The position numbers were made by a program, and so were the translations under genes. From Eubacteriales Family XIII. Incertae Sedis bacterium (GTDB lineage: Bacteria; Bacillota; Clostridia; Peptostreptococcales; Anaerovoracaceae): a stretch of 10,349 nt of DNA. The stretch lies in the NCBI GenBank assembly GCA_031290715.1, contig JAITNA010000167.1, forward strand, positions 1 to 10,349, read 5' to 3'. Below the pieces are notes generated by a model, which did no database searches, had not been told where the DNA came from, and worked only from the letters and a program-made list of their open reading frames with translations. How positions within the stretch are numbered: position 1 is the stretch's first letter; each line of letters opens with the position of its first letter. This document shows, piece by piece, positions 1-7,110 of the stretch.

Positions 1-32
1 AGCGGCGGCACAAATTCGTCATGTAAAAAAAG

Positions 33-41
33 TTATCCACA
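33..41 (+). promoter_or_regulatory. DnaA-box consensus (TTATCCACA)
   Basis: A perfect match to the bacterial DnaA box TTATNCACA lies in an AT-rich intergenic stretch. A one-mismatch version (TTTTTCACA) follows at 45-53 on the same strand. DnaA binds such sites at origins and also at some promoters. Two sites upstream of gltB are too few to call an origin, and no dnaA or dnaN gene is visible. The match is certain; the function is not. Confidence 0.4.
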
Positions 42-64
42 TTATTTTTCACACTTATCTCTGG

Positions 65-84
65 ATTCCCGCATTCGCGGGAAT
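65..84. repeat. dRS3-like dispersed hairpin repeat
   Basis: The sequence is ATTCCC-N8-GGGAAT, a perfect 8-bp inverted repeat (ATTCCCGC / GCGGGAAT) around a 4-nt loop, flanked by CTGG on the left and GACAA on the right. It matches the ATTCCC-N8-GGGAAT form known from neisserial dRS3 elements and from similar dispersed repeats in many genomes. Translated on the minus strand it gives the peptide FPRMRESR, a frequent spurious translation of this repeat type. No T-tract follows on either strand, so a terminator role is unlikely. Copy number in this genome cannot be judged from one copy. Confidence 0.6.
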
Positions 85-115
85 GACAAGGTTTCTGCCG
101 CATACCTCTGAATAG

Positions 116-139
116 ACACAAAAACTTTCAGGTTTGTGT
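116..139. promoter_or_regulatory. Dyad upstream of the gltB promoter
   Basis: ACACAAA and TTTGTGT form a perfect 7-bp inverted repeat with a 10-nt spacer, ending about 19 bp upstream of the predicted gltB -35 box. Position and symmetry fit a binding site for a dimeric regulator, and gltBD operons are commonly controlled by such regulators (for example LysR-type GltC in Bacillus). No regulator gene is present in the window, so this is only a candidate site. Confidence 0.3.
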
Positions 140-157
140 GAAAATTCTGTGATTTGC

Positions 158-187
158 TTGTGGCGGGCGGGGGTTTTGTTGTATACT
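158..187 (+). promoter_or_regulatory. Predicted gltBD promoter
   Basis: A -10 box TATACT lies at 182-187, with a weak -35 box TTGTGG at 158-163 and an 18-bp spacer. The start site would fall near 194, giving a leader of about 25 nt that includes the gltB ribosome binding site GAGAGG at 207-212. The poor -35 box fits a promoter needing an activator, in keeping with the dyad just upstream. Confidence 0.5.
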
Positions 188-218
188 GATTCAACTGCAT
201 TTTTTTGAGAGGAATGAA

Positions 219-3200
219 ATGATTATGATGATGGAAGAGAAAACAGGGCCTTCTCCGGGGATGCCGGGCAAACAGGGGCTTTATGATCCGAAATTTGAGA
301 AGGATAGCTGCGGCATCGGGATGTTGGTCAATGTCGACGGCCGCCGGACGCACAAGCTCATTGAGGACGCCATCGAGGTGCTGTTCAATATGACGCACCG
401 CGGCGGGATCGGCAGCGAGCCCGAAACGGGGGACGGCGCGGGGCTGCTCATTCAGCTTCCGCACGATTTCTTCAGCGGGATCGCGGAGTCGGAGGGCTTG
501 TCCATCCCCGGGCGCGGGGCGTACGGCGTCGCGATGATGTTCGGCAGCCCTGAGTTTGAGAAATGCAAAAAGACCGTTCAGATGTTTTGCGAGGTGGTCG
601 AAACGGAGGGGCTTGACGTGATCGGCGTGCGTATGGTCCCGACGAACCCCGCGCAGATCGGCAAGACGGCGAAAGCGGTTTGCCCGGGCATTCGCCAGGT
701 GTTCATCGGCCGCCCCGCGGATTTGAGCGAGGATGATTTTGAACGCAAGCTGTATATCGTGTCAAAGCTGGCGCAAAAAAAGATTCGCTATGGCGCAGTG
801 GATCGCGACCTTTATTATTATTTAACGAGTATTTCATGCCGGACGATTGTGTATAAGGGGATGCTGCGGCCGGATCAGCTGGCGGGGTTTTATCTTGACC
901 TGAAGGACGTGCGGACCAACTCCGCGATTGCGCTCGTGCATTCGCGCTTTTCGACCAATACCTTTCCCAGCTGGGAGCGGGCGCATCCTATGAATTACGT
1001 CATTCACAACGGCGAGATCAACACGATCCGCGGGAACGTCAATTGGGTCAAGGCGCGCGAGGCGATGCTGCGGTCCGAGCTTTTCGGGGATGAACTCCAA
1101 AAGATCCTGCCTGTCGTCAACGAGGACGGCAGCGATTCGGCCATGCTCGACGATTTCGTGCGGCTGCTCGTGCAGGGGGGGTATTCGCTGCCGGAAGCGA
1201 TGATGATGGCCATCCCGGAACCGTGGGAAAACGACGAGCTCATGGATCCGGCGAAGCGGGCTTATTACGAATATACATCGTGCATGATGGAAGCGTGGGA
1301 CGGCCCCGCCGCCATCGCGTTCACGGACGGGAAGATCGCGGGCGCCACATTGGACCGGAACGGGCTCAGGCCGTCGCGCATTTGCCTGACGACGGACGAC
1401 ACCCTCATCCTGGCGAGTGAAACGGGCACGCTGCGGATGCCGCCCGAGCGCGTCAAGAGGCGGGACAGGCTGCGTCCGGGGCGCATGCTTTTGGTGGACA
1501 CGGAGAAGGGGCGTATCATCGAGGACGAGGAATTCAAGGCGTCCGTCGCGTCGGCGAAGCCCTACCGCGAATGGCTGAACCGCAATCTTTTGCAACTTGC
1601 GGGCCTGCCCGATTCGGACGGCCCCGGCAAGGGTTGGCTCGACGTCATCCGGGAGATGCGCGGCAAGGCGGCTCCGGCGGCTTACGAGCAGGCGATGCTG
1701 AAGGACATTATCAGCCTTGAACTCCTCATGGCCAACAAGGAAAGCGAACCGACCTCCCTGCCGCTGCTCAGCGAGCAGAAGGTATTCGGGTATACGTGGG
1801 AGGACTTGAACCTCACGCTGAAATCCATCGCCAATACGGGGGAGGACCCGATTTCTTCCATGGGCACGGATACGCCGCTCGCGGTACTGTCCAACCGCCC
1901 GCAGCTTTTGTATAATTATTTCAAGCAACTTTTTGCGCAGGTTACGAACCCGCCGATCGACGCGATCCGCGAGCATATTGTGACATCGTCGAACATCCAG
2001 ATCGGCAGCGAGGGCAACCTTCTGGAACCCGGGCCCGAAAATTGCCGCATGATCCGGCATGACACGCCCGTCCTGACCGAGGGCGATTTGGGGAAAATCA
2101 AAAACATCGACGCGGAGGGTTTTGCCGCGGTGTCCCTGCCCATGCTCTTTAACAGCCGCGAAGAGGACGGTCTGGAGCACGCGCTGGAGGATCTGTTCAA
2201 GGCGGCGGATTTCGTCATGGACAGCGGGTACAACATCATCGTTCTGTCCGACCGCGGGACGTCGGAGCGCAAGGTGCCGATCCCCGCGCTGCTTGCGGTG
2301 TCCGCTTTGCACCAGTATCTTGTCCGCAAGGGGACGCGCACGCACATCAGCATCATCGCGGAAACGGGCGAGGCCAGAGAAGCCCATCACATCGCGCTCC
2401 TCGTAGGCTACGGCGCGAACGCGGTCTGCCCCTACCTCGCCTACCGGTCGATCGAGTCGATGGCGAAAGAGGGCTGGCTTTCCGTCACGGCTGAGCGGGG
2501 GAAAGAAAATTACAAAAAAGCAATCACGAACGCCATCGTCAAGATTATGAGCAAAATGGGGATTTCGACCGTGCGCAGCTACCACGGGGCGCAGGTGTTT
2601 GAGGCGCTCGGGATCAGCGACGGCGTTATCGAGAAGTATTTCACGGGCACGACTTCGCGTATCGGCGGCGTGACGTTTTGGGAAATCGAACGGGAGATTC
2701 GGCGGCGGCACGGCGCGGCGTTTGACATCGCCGCGAAGGACGAACCGCTCGACGAGGGCGGCGATTACAAGTGGCGCAAACGCGGCGAATACCATCTGTT
2801 CAACCCCGAGAATATCTTTCTGCTGCAACAGTCCTGCCGGACGGGGAATTACGAGATGTTCAAGGAATTTTCGGCGGCGGTCAACAAGCGCAGCGCCGAG
2901 ATCAAGAACATCCGCGGGCTTCTGTCCGTCGTGGAAACGGAGAAGCCGATTCCGATCGACACGGTGGAGCCTGTTTCGAGCATTGTGAAGCGTTTCAAGA
3001 CGGGTGCGATGTCCTACGGCTCGATCAGCCGGGCGGCGCACGAGTGCATGGCGATCGCGATGAACCGGCTTGGGGGAAAGAGCAACACGGGCGAGGGCGG
3101 GGAGCTTGCCGAGCGTTTTTCGCCGGACGCGGACGGTGCGGACCGCTGCAGCGCGATTAAGCAGGTCGCGTCCGGGCGTTTCGGGGCGACCATACATTAT

Positions 3201-4877
3201 TTGAATCACGCGAAAGAGATTCAGATCAAGATGGCGCAGGGGGCGAAGCCCGGCGAGGGCGGCCATCTGCCGGGCGGCAAGGTCTATCCGTGGATCGCGA
3301 AAGCGCGGTATTCCACGCCCGGCGTGGAGCTCATCAGCCCGCCGCCGCATCACGATATCTATTCGATCGAGGACCTGGCGCAGCTGATCCGCGATCTGAA
3401 GGCGGCCAACAAATACGCGCGTATCAGCGTCAAACTCGTTTCCGAAGGCGGCGTCGGCACCATCGCGGTCGGCGTGGCAAAGGCCTTGGCTGACGTCATC
3501 GTGATCAGCGGGTACGACGGCGGCACAGGCGCCGCGCCGCGCACTTCGATCCGGCATGCGGGCTTGCCCTGGGAGCTCGGTATCGCCGAAGCGCACCAGA
3601 GCCTTTTGATGAATAATATGAGAAACCGCGTTGTGCTCGAAACGGACGGCAAGCTGATGACGGGCCGGGACATTGTGATTGCCGCGCTGCTCGGGGCGGA
3701 GGAATTCGCTTTTGCGACGGCTCCGCTCGTGGTGCTCGGCTGTGACATGATGCGCGTCTGCAATCTCGATACCTGCCCCGTCGGCGTCGCGACGCAAAAC
3801 CCGGCGCTTTGCGGGAAGTTTGCGGGCAAACCGGAGTATATCGAAAACCTTATGCGCTTCCTCGCGCAGGAGGTGCGTGAATACATGAGCCGCATTGGGG
3901 TGCGGTCAATGAACGAGCTTGTGGGTCATGTGGAACTTTTGCGGCAGACGCCGGCGCTCGAGCGTATCAACGAGAAGGCGCAGACGGTCGATTTGTCGAG
4001 CCTGCTCTATCAGCCGACGGCCGTCGACAGCGCGGGCGCACGCTATTTCACGCAGCCGCAGGATCACGCGCTGTGGCGGACGCTTGACCAGAGCGCTTTG
4101 ATTTCGCTGTGCCGCGGCGCCATCATGAACAAGGGGGAGAAAGCGGACTACAACCTGAACATCATCAACAGAAACCGCACGGTCGGCTGTATGATGAGCG
4201 CGAAAATTGTACGCAAACACGGGCCGGAGGGCTTGCCGGACGGTTCGATTCACCTTCGCTTTGACGGGTCGGCGGGGCTCTCGTTCGGCGCGTTTTTGAT
4301 CGGCGGGGTGGAGATGGAGCTTCATGGGGACGCGAACGATTACCTCGGAAAGGGTCTGTCGGGCGGGCGTATCATCGTGGTGCCGCCGGATGGCGCGACC
4401 TTTGAGCCCTGCGAAAATGTGATCATCGGCAATGTCGCCCTCTACGGGGCGACGAGCGGCGAGATCTTCATTCGGGGCGTGGCCGGCGAGCGGTTTTGCG
4501 TACGCAACAGCGGCGCGTCCGCTGTCGTCGAGGGCGTGGGCGATCACTGCTGCGAATATATGACGGGCGGGATTGTGATCGTGCTTGGGCGGACGGGCCG
4601 CAATTTCGCGGCGGGCATGTCGGGCGGCGTCGCCTATGTACTCGACCGGGCGGGCGATTTTGAGAAGCGCTGCAATCTTGAGAAGGTCAGCTTGGAAAGA
4701 CCCGGCCCCGAGGACGAAAAAGCATTGAAAGCGCTGCTAAAGAAGCACGCGCAGTATACGGGCAGCAGGACGGCGAAAGAAATGGTCAAAAACTTCTCGG
4801 CAAACGCGGAGCAGTTCGTGAAGGTCATTCCAAAGGATTATGCCGCAGTGTTGCAGAGTACGGGGACGGAGGAATAG
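219..4877 (+). CDS. gltB: Glutamate synthase (GOGAT) large subunit
   Basis: Large subunit of glutamate synthase, a cytoplasmic enzyme that takes the amide ammonia of glutamine and, with reducing power, makes glutamate from 2-oxoglutarate. The 1552-residue length is normal or slightly long for the family. A 30-residue propeptide precedes Cys31 (DSCGIG), the expected N-terminal nucleophile of the class II amidotransferase domain (about 31-430), which also shows HSRFSTNT (Arg243) and HNGEINT (Asn264, Gly265). The FMN-binding synthase barrel (about 870-1230) includes GAMSYGSIS near 929 and GYDGGTGA near 1098. Cys1175, Cys1181 and Cys1186 are the [3Fe-4S] ligands, and the C-terminal GXGXG beta-helix covers about 1290-1500. 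ATG 219 was chosen because GAGAGG ends 6 nt before it; in-frame ATGs at 225, 228 and 231 are alternatives. The adjacent gltD indicates the NAD(P)H-dependent rather than the ferredoxin type. The cluster loop reads CNLDTCPVG where CHLNTCPVG is more usual. Confidence 0.97.
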   Translation: MIMMMEEKTGPSPGMPGKQGLYDPKFEKDSCGIGMLVNVDGRRTHKLIEDAIEVLFNMTHRGGIGSEPETGDGAGLLIQLPHDFFSGIAESEGLSIPGRGAYGVAMMFGSPEFEKCKKTVQMFCEVVETEGLDVIGVRMVPTNPAQIGKTAKAVCPGIRQVFIGRPADLSEDDFERKLYIVSKLAQKKIRYGAVDRDLYYYLTSISCRTIVYKGMLRPDQLAGFYLDLKDVRTNSAIALVHSRFSTNTFPSWERAHPMNYVIHNGEINTIRGNVNWVKAREAMLRSELFGDELQKILPVVNEDGSDSAMLDDFVRLLVQGGYSLPEAMMMAIPEPWENDELMDPAKRAYYEYTSCMMEAWDGPAAIAFTDGKIAGATLDRNGLRPSRICLTTDDTLILASETGTLRMPPERVKRRDRLRPGRMLLVDTEKGRIIEDEEFKASVASAKPYREWLNRNLLQLAGLPDSDGPGKGWLDVIREMRGKAAPAAYEQAMLKDIISLELLMANKESEPTSLPLLSEQKVFGYTWEDLNLTLKSIANTGEDPISSMGTDTPLAVLSNRPQLLYNYFKQLFAQVTNPPIDAIREHIVTSSNIQIGSEGNLLEPGPENCRMIRHDTPVLTEGDLGKIKNIDAEGFAAVSLPMLFNSREEDGLEHALEDLFKAADFVMDSGYNIIVLSDRGTSERKVPIPALLAVSALHQYLVRKGTRTHISIIAETGEAREAHHIALLVGYGANAVCPYLAYRSIESMAKEGWLSVTAERGKENYKKAITNAIVKIMSKMGISTVRSYHGAQVFEALGISDGVIEKYFTGTTSRIGGVTFWEIEREIRRRHGAAFDIAAKDEPLDEGGDYKWRKRGEYHLFNPENIFLLQQSCRTGNYEMFKEFSAAVNKRSAEIKNIRGLLSVVETEKPIPIDTVEPVSSIVKRFKTGAMSYGSISRAAHECMAIAMNRLGGKSNTGEGGELAERFSPDADGADRCSAIKQVASGRFGATIHYLNHAKEIQIKMAQGAKPGEGGHLPGGKVYPWIAKARYSTPGVELISPPPHHDIYSIEDLAQLIRDLKAANKYARISVKLVSEGGVGTIAVGVAKALADVIVISGYDGGTGAAPRTSIRHAGLPWELGIAEAHQSLLMNNMRNRVVLETDGKLMTGRDIVIAALLGAEEFAFATAPLVVLGCDMMRVCNLDTCPVGVATQNPALCGKFAGKPEYIENLMRFLAQEVREYMSRIGVRSMNELVGHVELLRQTPALERINEKAQTVDLSSLLYQPTAVDSAGARYFTQPQDHALWRTLDQSALISLCRGAIMNKGEKADYNLNIINRNRTVGCMMSAKIVRKHGPEGLPDGSIHLRFDGSAGLSFGAFLIGGVEMELHGDANDYLGKGLSGGRIIVVPPDGATFEPCENVIIGNVALYGATSGEIFIRGVAGERFCVRNSGASAVVEGVGDHCCEYMTGGIVIVLGRTGRNFAAGMSGGVAYVLDRAGDFEKRCNLEKVSLERPGPEDEKALKALLKKHAQYTGSRTAKEMVKNFSANAEQFVKVIPKDYAAVLQSTGTEE
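4868..4872 (+). promoter_or_regulatory. gltD ribosome binding site inside the end of gltB
   Basis: GGAGG sits in the last codons of gltB, 11 nt before the gltD ATG. The gltB stop codon (4875-4877) lies between the two, an arrangement typical of translational coupling. Confidence 0.6.
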
Positions 4878-4883
4878 GATCAT

Positions 4884-6356
4884 ATGGGTAAACCAACCGG
4901 ATTTTTGGAATTTGAGCGCAGCGAGGCGGCCTACCGCCCGGTACGCGAACGGATACAGGATTTTGGCGAGTTCATCGTGCCGCAGGACGCGGAGGCTTTG
5001 AATCGGCAGAGCGCCCGCTGTATGGATTGCGGCGTGCCGTTTTGCCACGCGGGTTTCGTCGTTCAGGGGCTGTCCATCGGCTGCCCGCTGTCCAATTTGA
5101 TCCCGGAAATCAATGACCTCGTCTATCGCGGCGAGCCGGAAAAGGCCTATGAGCGGCTTTCCAAGACGCATCCCTTTCCGGAGTTCACGGCCCGCGTCTG
5201 CCCCGCGCTCTGCGAGGGGAGCTGCACACTCGGGGAACACGAACCGGCTGTGACGGTCAAGGAAATCGAGCGCTTTGTAATCGACGGGATCCTCGCGAAG
5301 GGCGGCCCTACGCCGCGATATCCCAAGACCAACACGGGCAAGCGCGTCGCCGTCGTGGGCAGCGGCCCCGCGGGCCTCGCCTGTGCGGATTTGCTGAATC
5401 AGCTCGGCAACAGCGTGACAGTCTTTGAACGCGCCGACCGGCCCGGCGGTCTGCTCATGTACGGAATTCCCAATATGAAATTGGAAAAGAAGCTTGTCAC
5501 GAACCGCGTCGGCCTGCTTCGGGACGAGGGGGTGCGCTTCATGCTGAACACGGATGTGGGGAGCGACTACCCGGTCCTCGCCCTCATGCGCGATTTTGAC
5601 GCCATCGTCCTGTGCGCGGGCGCGACGGCGGAAAGGACGCTTTCCGCGCCGGGTGCGGAGCTTGAAGGCGTGACGACGGCGGTCGCCTATCTGACCGCTT
5701 CGACGAAAAACCTGCTTGGCGGGACGCCGATGCCGTCGGCTTGCGATTGCAAGGATAAGGACGTGATCATTGTCGGCGGCGGCGACACGGGGACGGACTG
5801 CGCCGCGACGGCAATCCGCCGCGGGGCAAAGAGCGTGGCCCAGTTTGAGATCATGCCGAAGCTGCCGGAGGAGCGCGCCGCGGACAATCCCTGGCCGCTT
5901 TGGCCAAAGGTGTTCAAGACAGACTACGGCCAAAAGGAAGCGATCGAGCTGTTCGGCGCCGACCCGCGGGAGTTTTTGACGACGGTCAAGGAGATCGTCG
6001 GCGACGGGCATCGTGTGACGGGCGTAACGACGGTCGGCGTCAAATGGGAGAAGCAGGGCGGCCGCCCCGTTGCGGTTGAAATCGCGGGGACGGAAAAGAA
6101 GCGTCCGGCAAACCTCGTGTTGACGGCGATGGGTTTCACGGGCCCGGAGCGGACGCTGATCGATCAGATGAATCTGGGTACGGACGCGCGCGGCAATGTG
6201 GCGGCCGATGAATCGGACTATCGGACGAGTTTGCCGACCGTGTTTGCCGCCGGCGATATGCGCCGGGGCCCGAGCCTTGTCGTATGGTCGATTTTTGAAG
6301 GAATGCGGGCGGCCAAAGCCTGTGACAAATATCTGCGTTTGCGGCAGAATGTGTAA
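4884..6356 (+). CDS. gltD: Glutamate synthase (GOGAT) small subunit
   Basis: Small subunit of glutamate synthase: it oxidises NAD(P)H on FAD and passes electrons through [4Fe-4S] clusters to the large subunit. At 490 residues it has the usual length. The N-terminal cysteine region shows Cys46-x2-Cys49-x4-Cys54 and Cys67, then Cys106-x3-Cys110-x3-Cys114. The FAD dinucleotide fold carries VGSGPAG at 158-164 followed by an acidic FER at 181-183, and RPGGLLMYGIP lies at 186-196. The second, NAD(P)H-binding fold has GGGDTG at 298-303. The C-terminal FAD contact AAGDMRRG lies at 455-462. It begins 6 nt after the gltB stop and has its own GGAGG, so the two are co-transcribed and probably translationally coupled. 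Related stand-alone oxidoreductases (the preTA/dihydropyrimidine dehydrogenase family) share this fold, but the position next to gltB decides the name. Confidence 0.96.
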   Translation: MGKPTGFLEFERSEAAYRPVRERIQDFGEFIVPQDAEALNRQSARCMDCGVPFCHAGFVVQGLSIGCPLSNLIPEINDLVYRGEPEKAYERLSKTHPFPEFTARVCPALCEGSCTLGEHEPAVTVKEIERFVIDGILAKGGPTPRYPKTNTGKRVAVVGSGPAGLACADLLNQLGNSVTVFERADRPGGLLMYGIPNMKLEKKLVTNRVGLLRDEGVRFMLNTDVGSDYPVLALMRDFDAIVLCAGATAERTLSAPGAELEGVTTAVAYLTASTKNLLGGTPMPSACDCKDKDVIIVGGGDTGTDCAATAIRRGAKSVAQFEIMPKLPEERAADNPWPLWPKVFKTDYGQKEAIELFGADPREFLTTVKEIVGDGHRVTGVTTVGVKWEKQGGRPVAVEIAGTEKKRPANLVLTAMGFTGPERTLIDQMNLGTDARGNVAADESDYRTSLPTVFAAGDMRRGPSLVVWSIFEGMRAAKACDKYLRLRQNV

Positions 6357-6381
6357 TGTATAGCGGGGTGTGTAAAGCGGA

Positions 6382-6804
6382 ATGAATATCACGATTGAAA
6401 GAATCAGGGCGATTTTCAGCGCTGATAAGTATTTGATGATGGCGGGCGTGGTAATCGAGGAAATCGGCGAGGATTATTGCAAATGCAGCCTTCGCGTCGG
6501 GCCGGAGCATATGAACGCAGGCGGCGCCGCGCAGGGCGGGGCGATCTATACGCTGGCCGACTCCGCGTTTGCGGTCGCTTCCAACATCGGGAACATCGAC
6601 CGCGGGGACAAGCTCCTCACGGTCAGCCAATCCGCTTCTATCTCCTATCTACGGGCCGGCGCACTCGGTGAAACGCTGTACGCGGAAGGGCGCAAAGTCG
6701 GCGGCGGCAAGAAAACCCCCGTGTTCCGCATGGATGTCACAAACGGGGACGGGACGGTGATCGCGACGATGACGGGCAACGGGTATACTGTGCCGCGGCG
6801 GTGA
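6382..6804 (+). CDS. PaaI-like hotdog-fold thioesterase
   Basis: A 140-residue protein of the PaaI/YbgC-like hotdog superfamily, which usually hydrolyses acyl-CoA thioesters in the cytoplasm as dimers or tetramers. The hallmark segment is at about 43-66: HMNAGG, then AQGGAIYTLADSAFA, with the helix Gly-Gly and Asp60 at the position of the PaaI catalytic aspartate. The rest (SASISYLRAG, ETLYAEGRKVGGGKKTPVFRMDV) fits the hotdog sheet. No signal peptide or membrane segment is seen. The start ATG is 25 nt downstream of gltD and has only a weak Shine-Dalgarno (GGGGTG about 11 nt upstream), so translation may depend on readthrough from gltD. No separate promoter is evident, which suggests it is the third gene of the operon. 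The substrate cannot be told from sequence; phenylacetyl-CoA degradation genes are absent here, so the symbol paaI is not justified. Confidence 0.85.
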   Translation: MNITIERIRAIFSADKYLMMAGVVIEEIGEDYCKCSLRVGPEHMNAGGAAQGGAIYTLADSAFAVASNIGNIDRGDKLLTVSQSASISYLRAGALGETLYAEGRKVGGGKKTPVFRMDVTNGDGTVIATMTGNGYTVPRR

Positions 6805-6831
6805 GATGAACGCGGATTCCGCCGAAATAAG

Positions 6832-6862
6832 AAACCCTGCAATCGTTTAAATTGCAGGGTTT
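6832..6862. terminator. Bidirectional stem-loop terminator
   Basis: A perfect 12-bp inverted repeat (AAACCCTGCAAT / ATTGCAGGGTTT) encloses a 7-nt loop. It lies 27 nt after the thioesterase stop on the plus strand and 3 nt after the encoded CCA of tRNA-Pro on the minus strand. On the minus strand the stem is followed by a T-rich run (TTTCTTATTTC including stem bases); on the plus strand the T-run is short (GGGTTTAT). It therefore can end both converging transcripts and probably works better for the tRNA. Confidence 0.8.
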
Positions 6863-6865
6863 ATC

Positions 6866-6943
6866 TGGTCGGAGTGGTGAGATTCGAACTCACGGCCCCT
6901 TGACCCCCAGTCAAGTACGCTAACCAAGCTGCGCTACACCCCG
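6866..6943 (-). tRNA. tRNA-Pro (anticodon GGG)
   Basis: Read on the minus strand, this 78-nt sequence folds as a full cloverleaf with the CCA end encoded. The acceptor stem is CGGGGTG / CACTCCG with one G-T pair. The D-stem is GCGC / GCGT around a 10-nt loop. The anticodon stem CTTGA / TCAAG encloses the loop CTGGGGG, placing GGG at positions 34-36 and G at 37. The variable loop has 5 nt and the T-arm is GTGAG-TTCGAAT-CTCAC. The C1-G72 pair with A73 is the identity feature of bacterial tRNA-Pro. The anticodon reads CCC and CCU codons. It has its own promoter on the minus strand and ends 3 nt before the shared stem-loop. Confidence 0.96.
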
Positions 6944-6955
6944 TGACCGAATTGC

Positions 6956-6984
6956 ATTATAAATGATTTTTTGCGGCTTGTAAA
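6956..6984 (-). promoter_or_regulatory. tRNA-Pro promoter
   Basis: On the minus strand a -35 box TTTACA (6979-6984) and a perfect -10 box TATAAT (6956-6961) are 17 bp apart. Transcription would start near 6949, about six bases before the mature tRNA 5' end. The near-consensus elements and short leader are as expected for a stable-RNA promoter. Confidence 0.8.
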
Positions 6985-6990
6985 GACCTG

Positions 6991-7011
6991 TTGAAATTTC
7001 AACGGATTTGC
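6991..7011. repeat. Direct repeat copy 1 with palindromic core
   Basis: First of two 21-bp copies that differ at one position. Its first 12 bases, TTGAAATTTCAA, are a perfect palindrome, followed by CGGATTTGC. It lies between the two divergent promoters, upstream of both -35 boxes. It is a candidate operator or activator site. Confidence 0.55.
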
Positions 7012-7030
7012 CGTGGATTGACGAGCTCTT

Positions 7031-7051
7031 TTGGAATTTCAACGGATTTGC
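7031..7051. repeat. Direct repeat copy 2 overlapping a -35 box
   Basis: Second 21-bp copy, starting exactly 40 bp after the first. Its core TTGGAATTTCAA has one change that breaks the perfect palindrome but supplies the TTGGAA -35 box of the rightward promoter. A protein bound here would compete with or contact RNA polymerase. Confidence 0.55.
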
Positions 7052-7059
7052 ATTATAAT
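7031..7059 (+). promoter_or_regulatory. Promoter of the saccharopine-dehydrogenase-like gene
   Basis: A -35 box TTGGAA (7031-7036) and a perfect -10 box TATAAT (7054-7059) have an optimal 17-bp spacer. The start site would lie near 7066, giving a leader of about 45 nt that carries AAAGGA at 7095-7100 before the ATG at 7111. Confidence 0.75.
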
Positions 7060-7110
7060 AATCGAACAGAAACTTTACTGATCCACAGTACAGAAAAGGA
7101 TGGTGAAATT

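Noticed and set aside
42..464. Minus-strand open frame of 140 codons spanning the gltB start
   Set aside because: It overlaps the gltB start and promoter, and its C-terminal part (FPRMRESR) is just the translated hairpin repeat.
834..3797. Very long minus-strand open frame (987 codons) inside gltB
   Set aside because: It lies fully antisense to a clear gltB and its translation is Arg/His/Ala-rich without any family motif. Such frames are a by-product of GC-rich codon use on the opposite strand.
4737..6392. Long minus-strand open frame (551 codons) opposite gltD
   Set aside because: Antisense shadow of gltD and the end of gltB, with shadow-like composition and no recognisable domain.
6991..7110. 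Upstream 40-codon extension of the dehydrogenase gene
   Set aside because: This part contains the promoter and direct repeats, lacks a ribosome binding site at its TTG start, and the protein fold begins right after ATG 7111.
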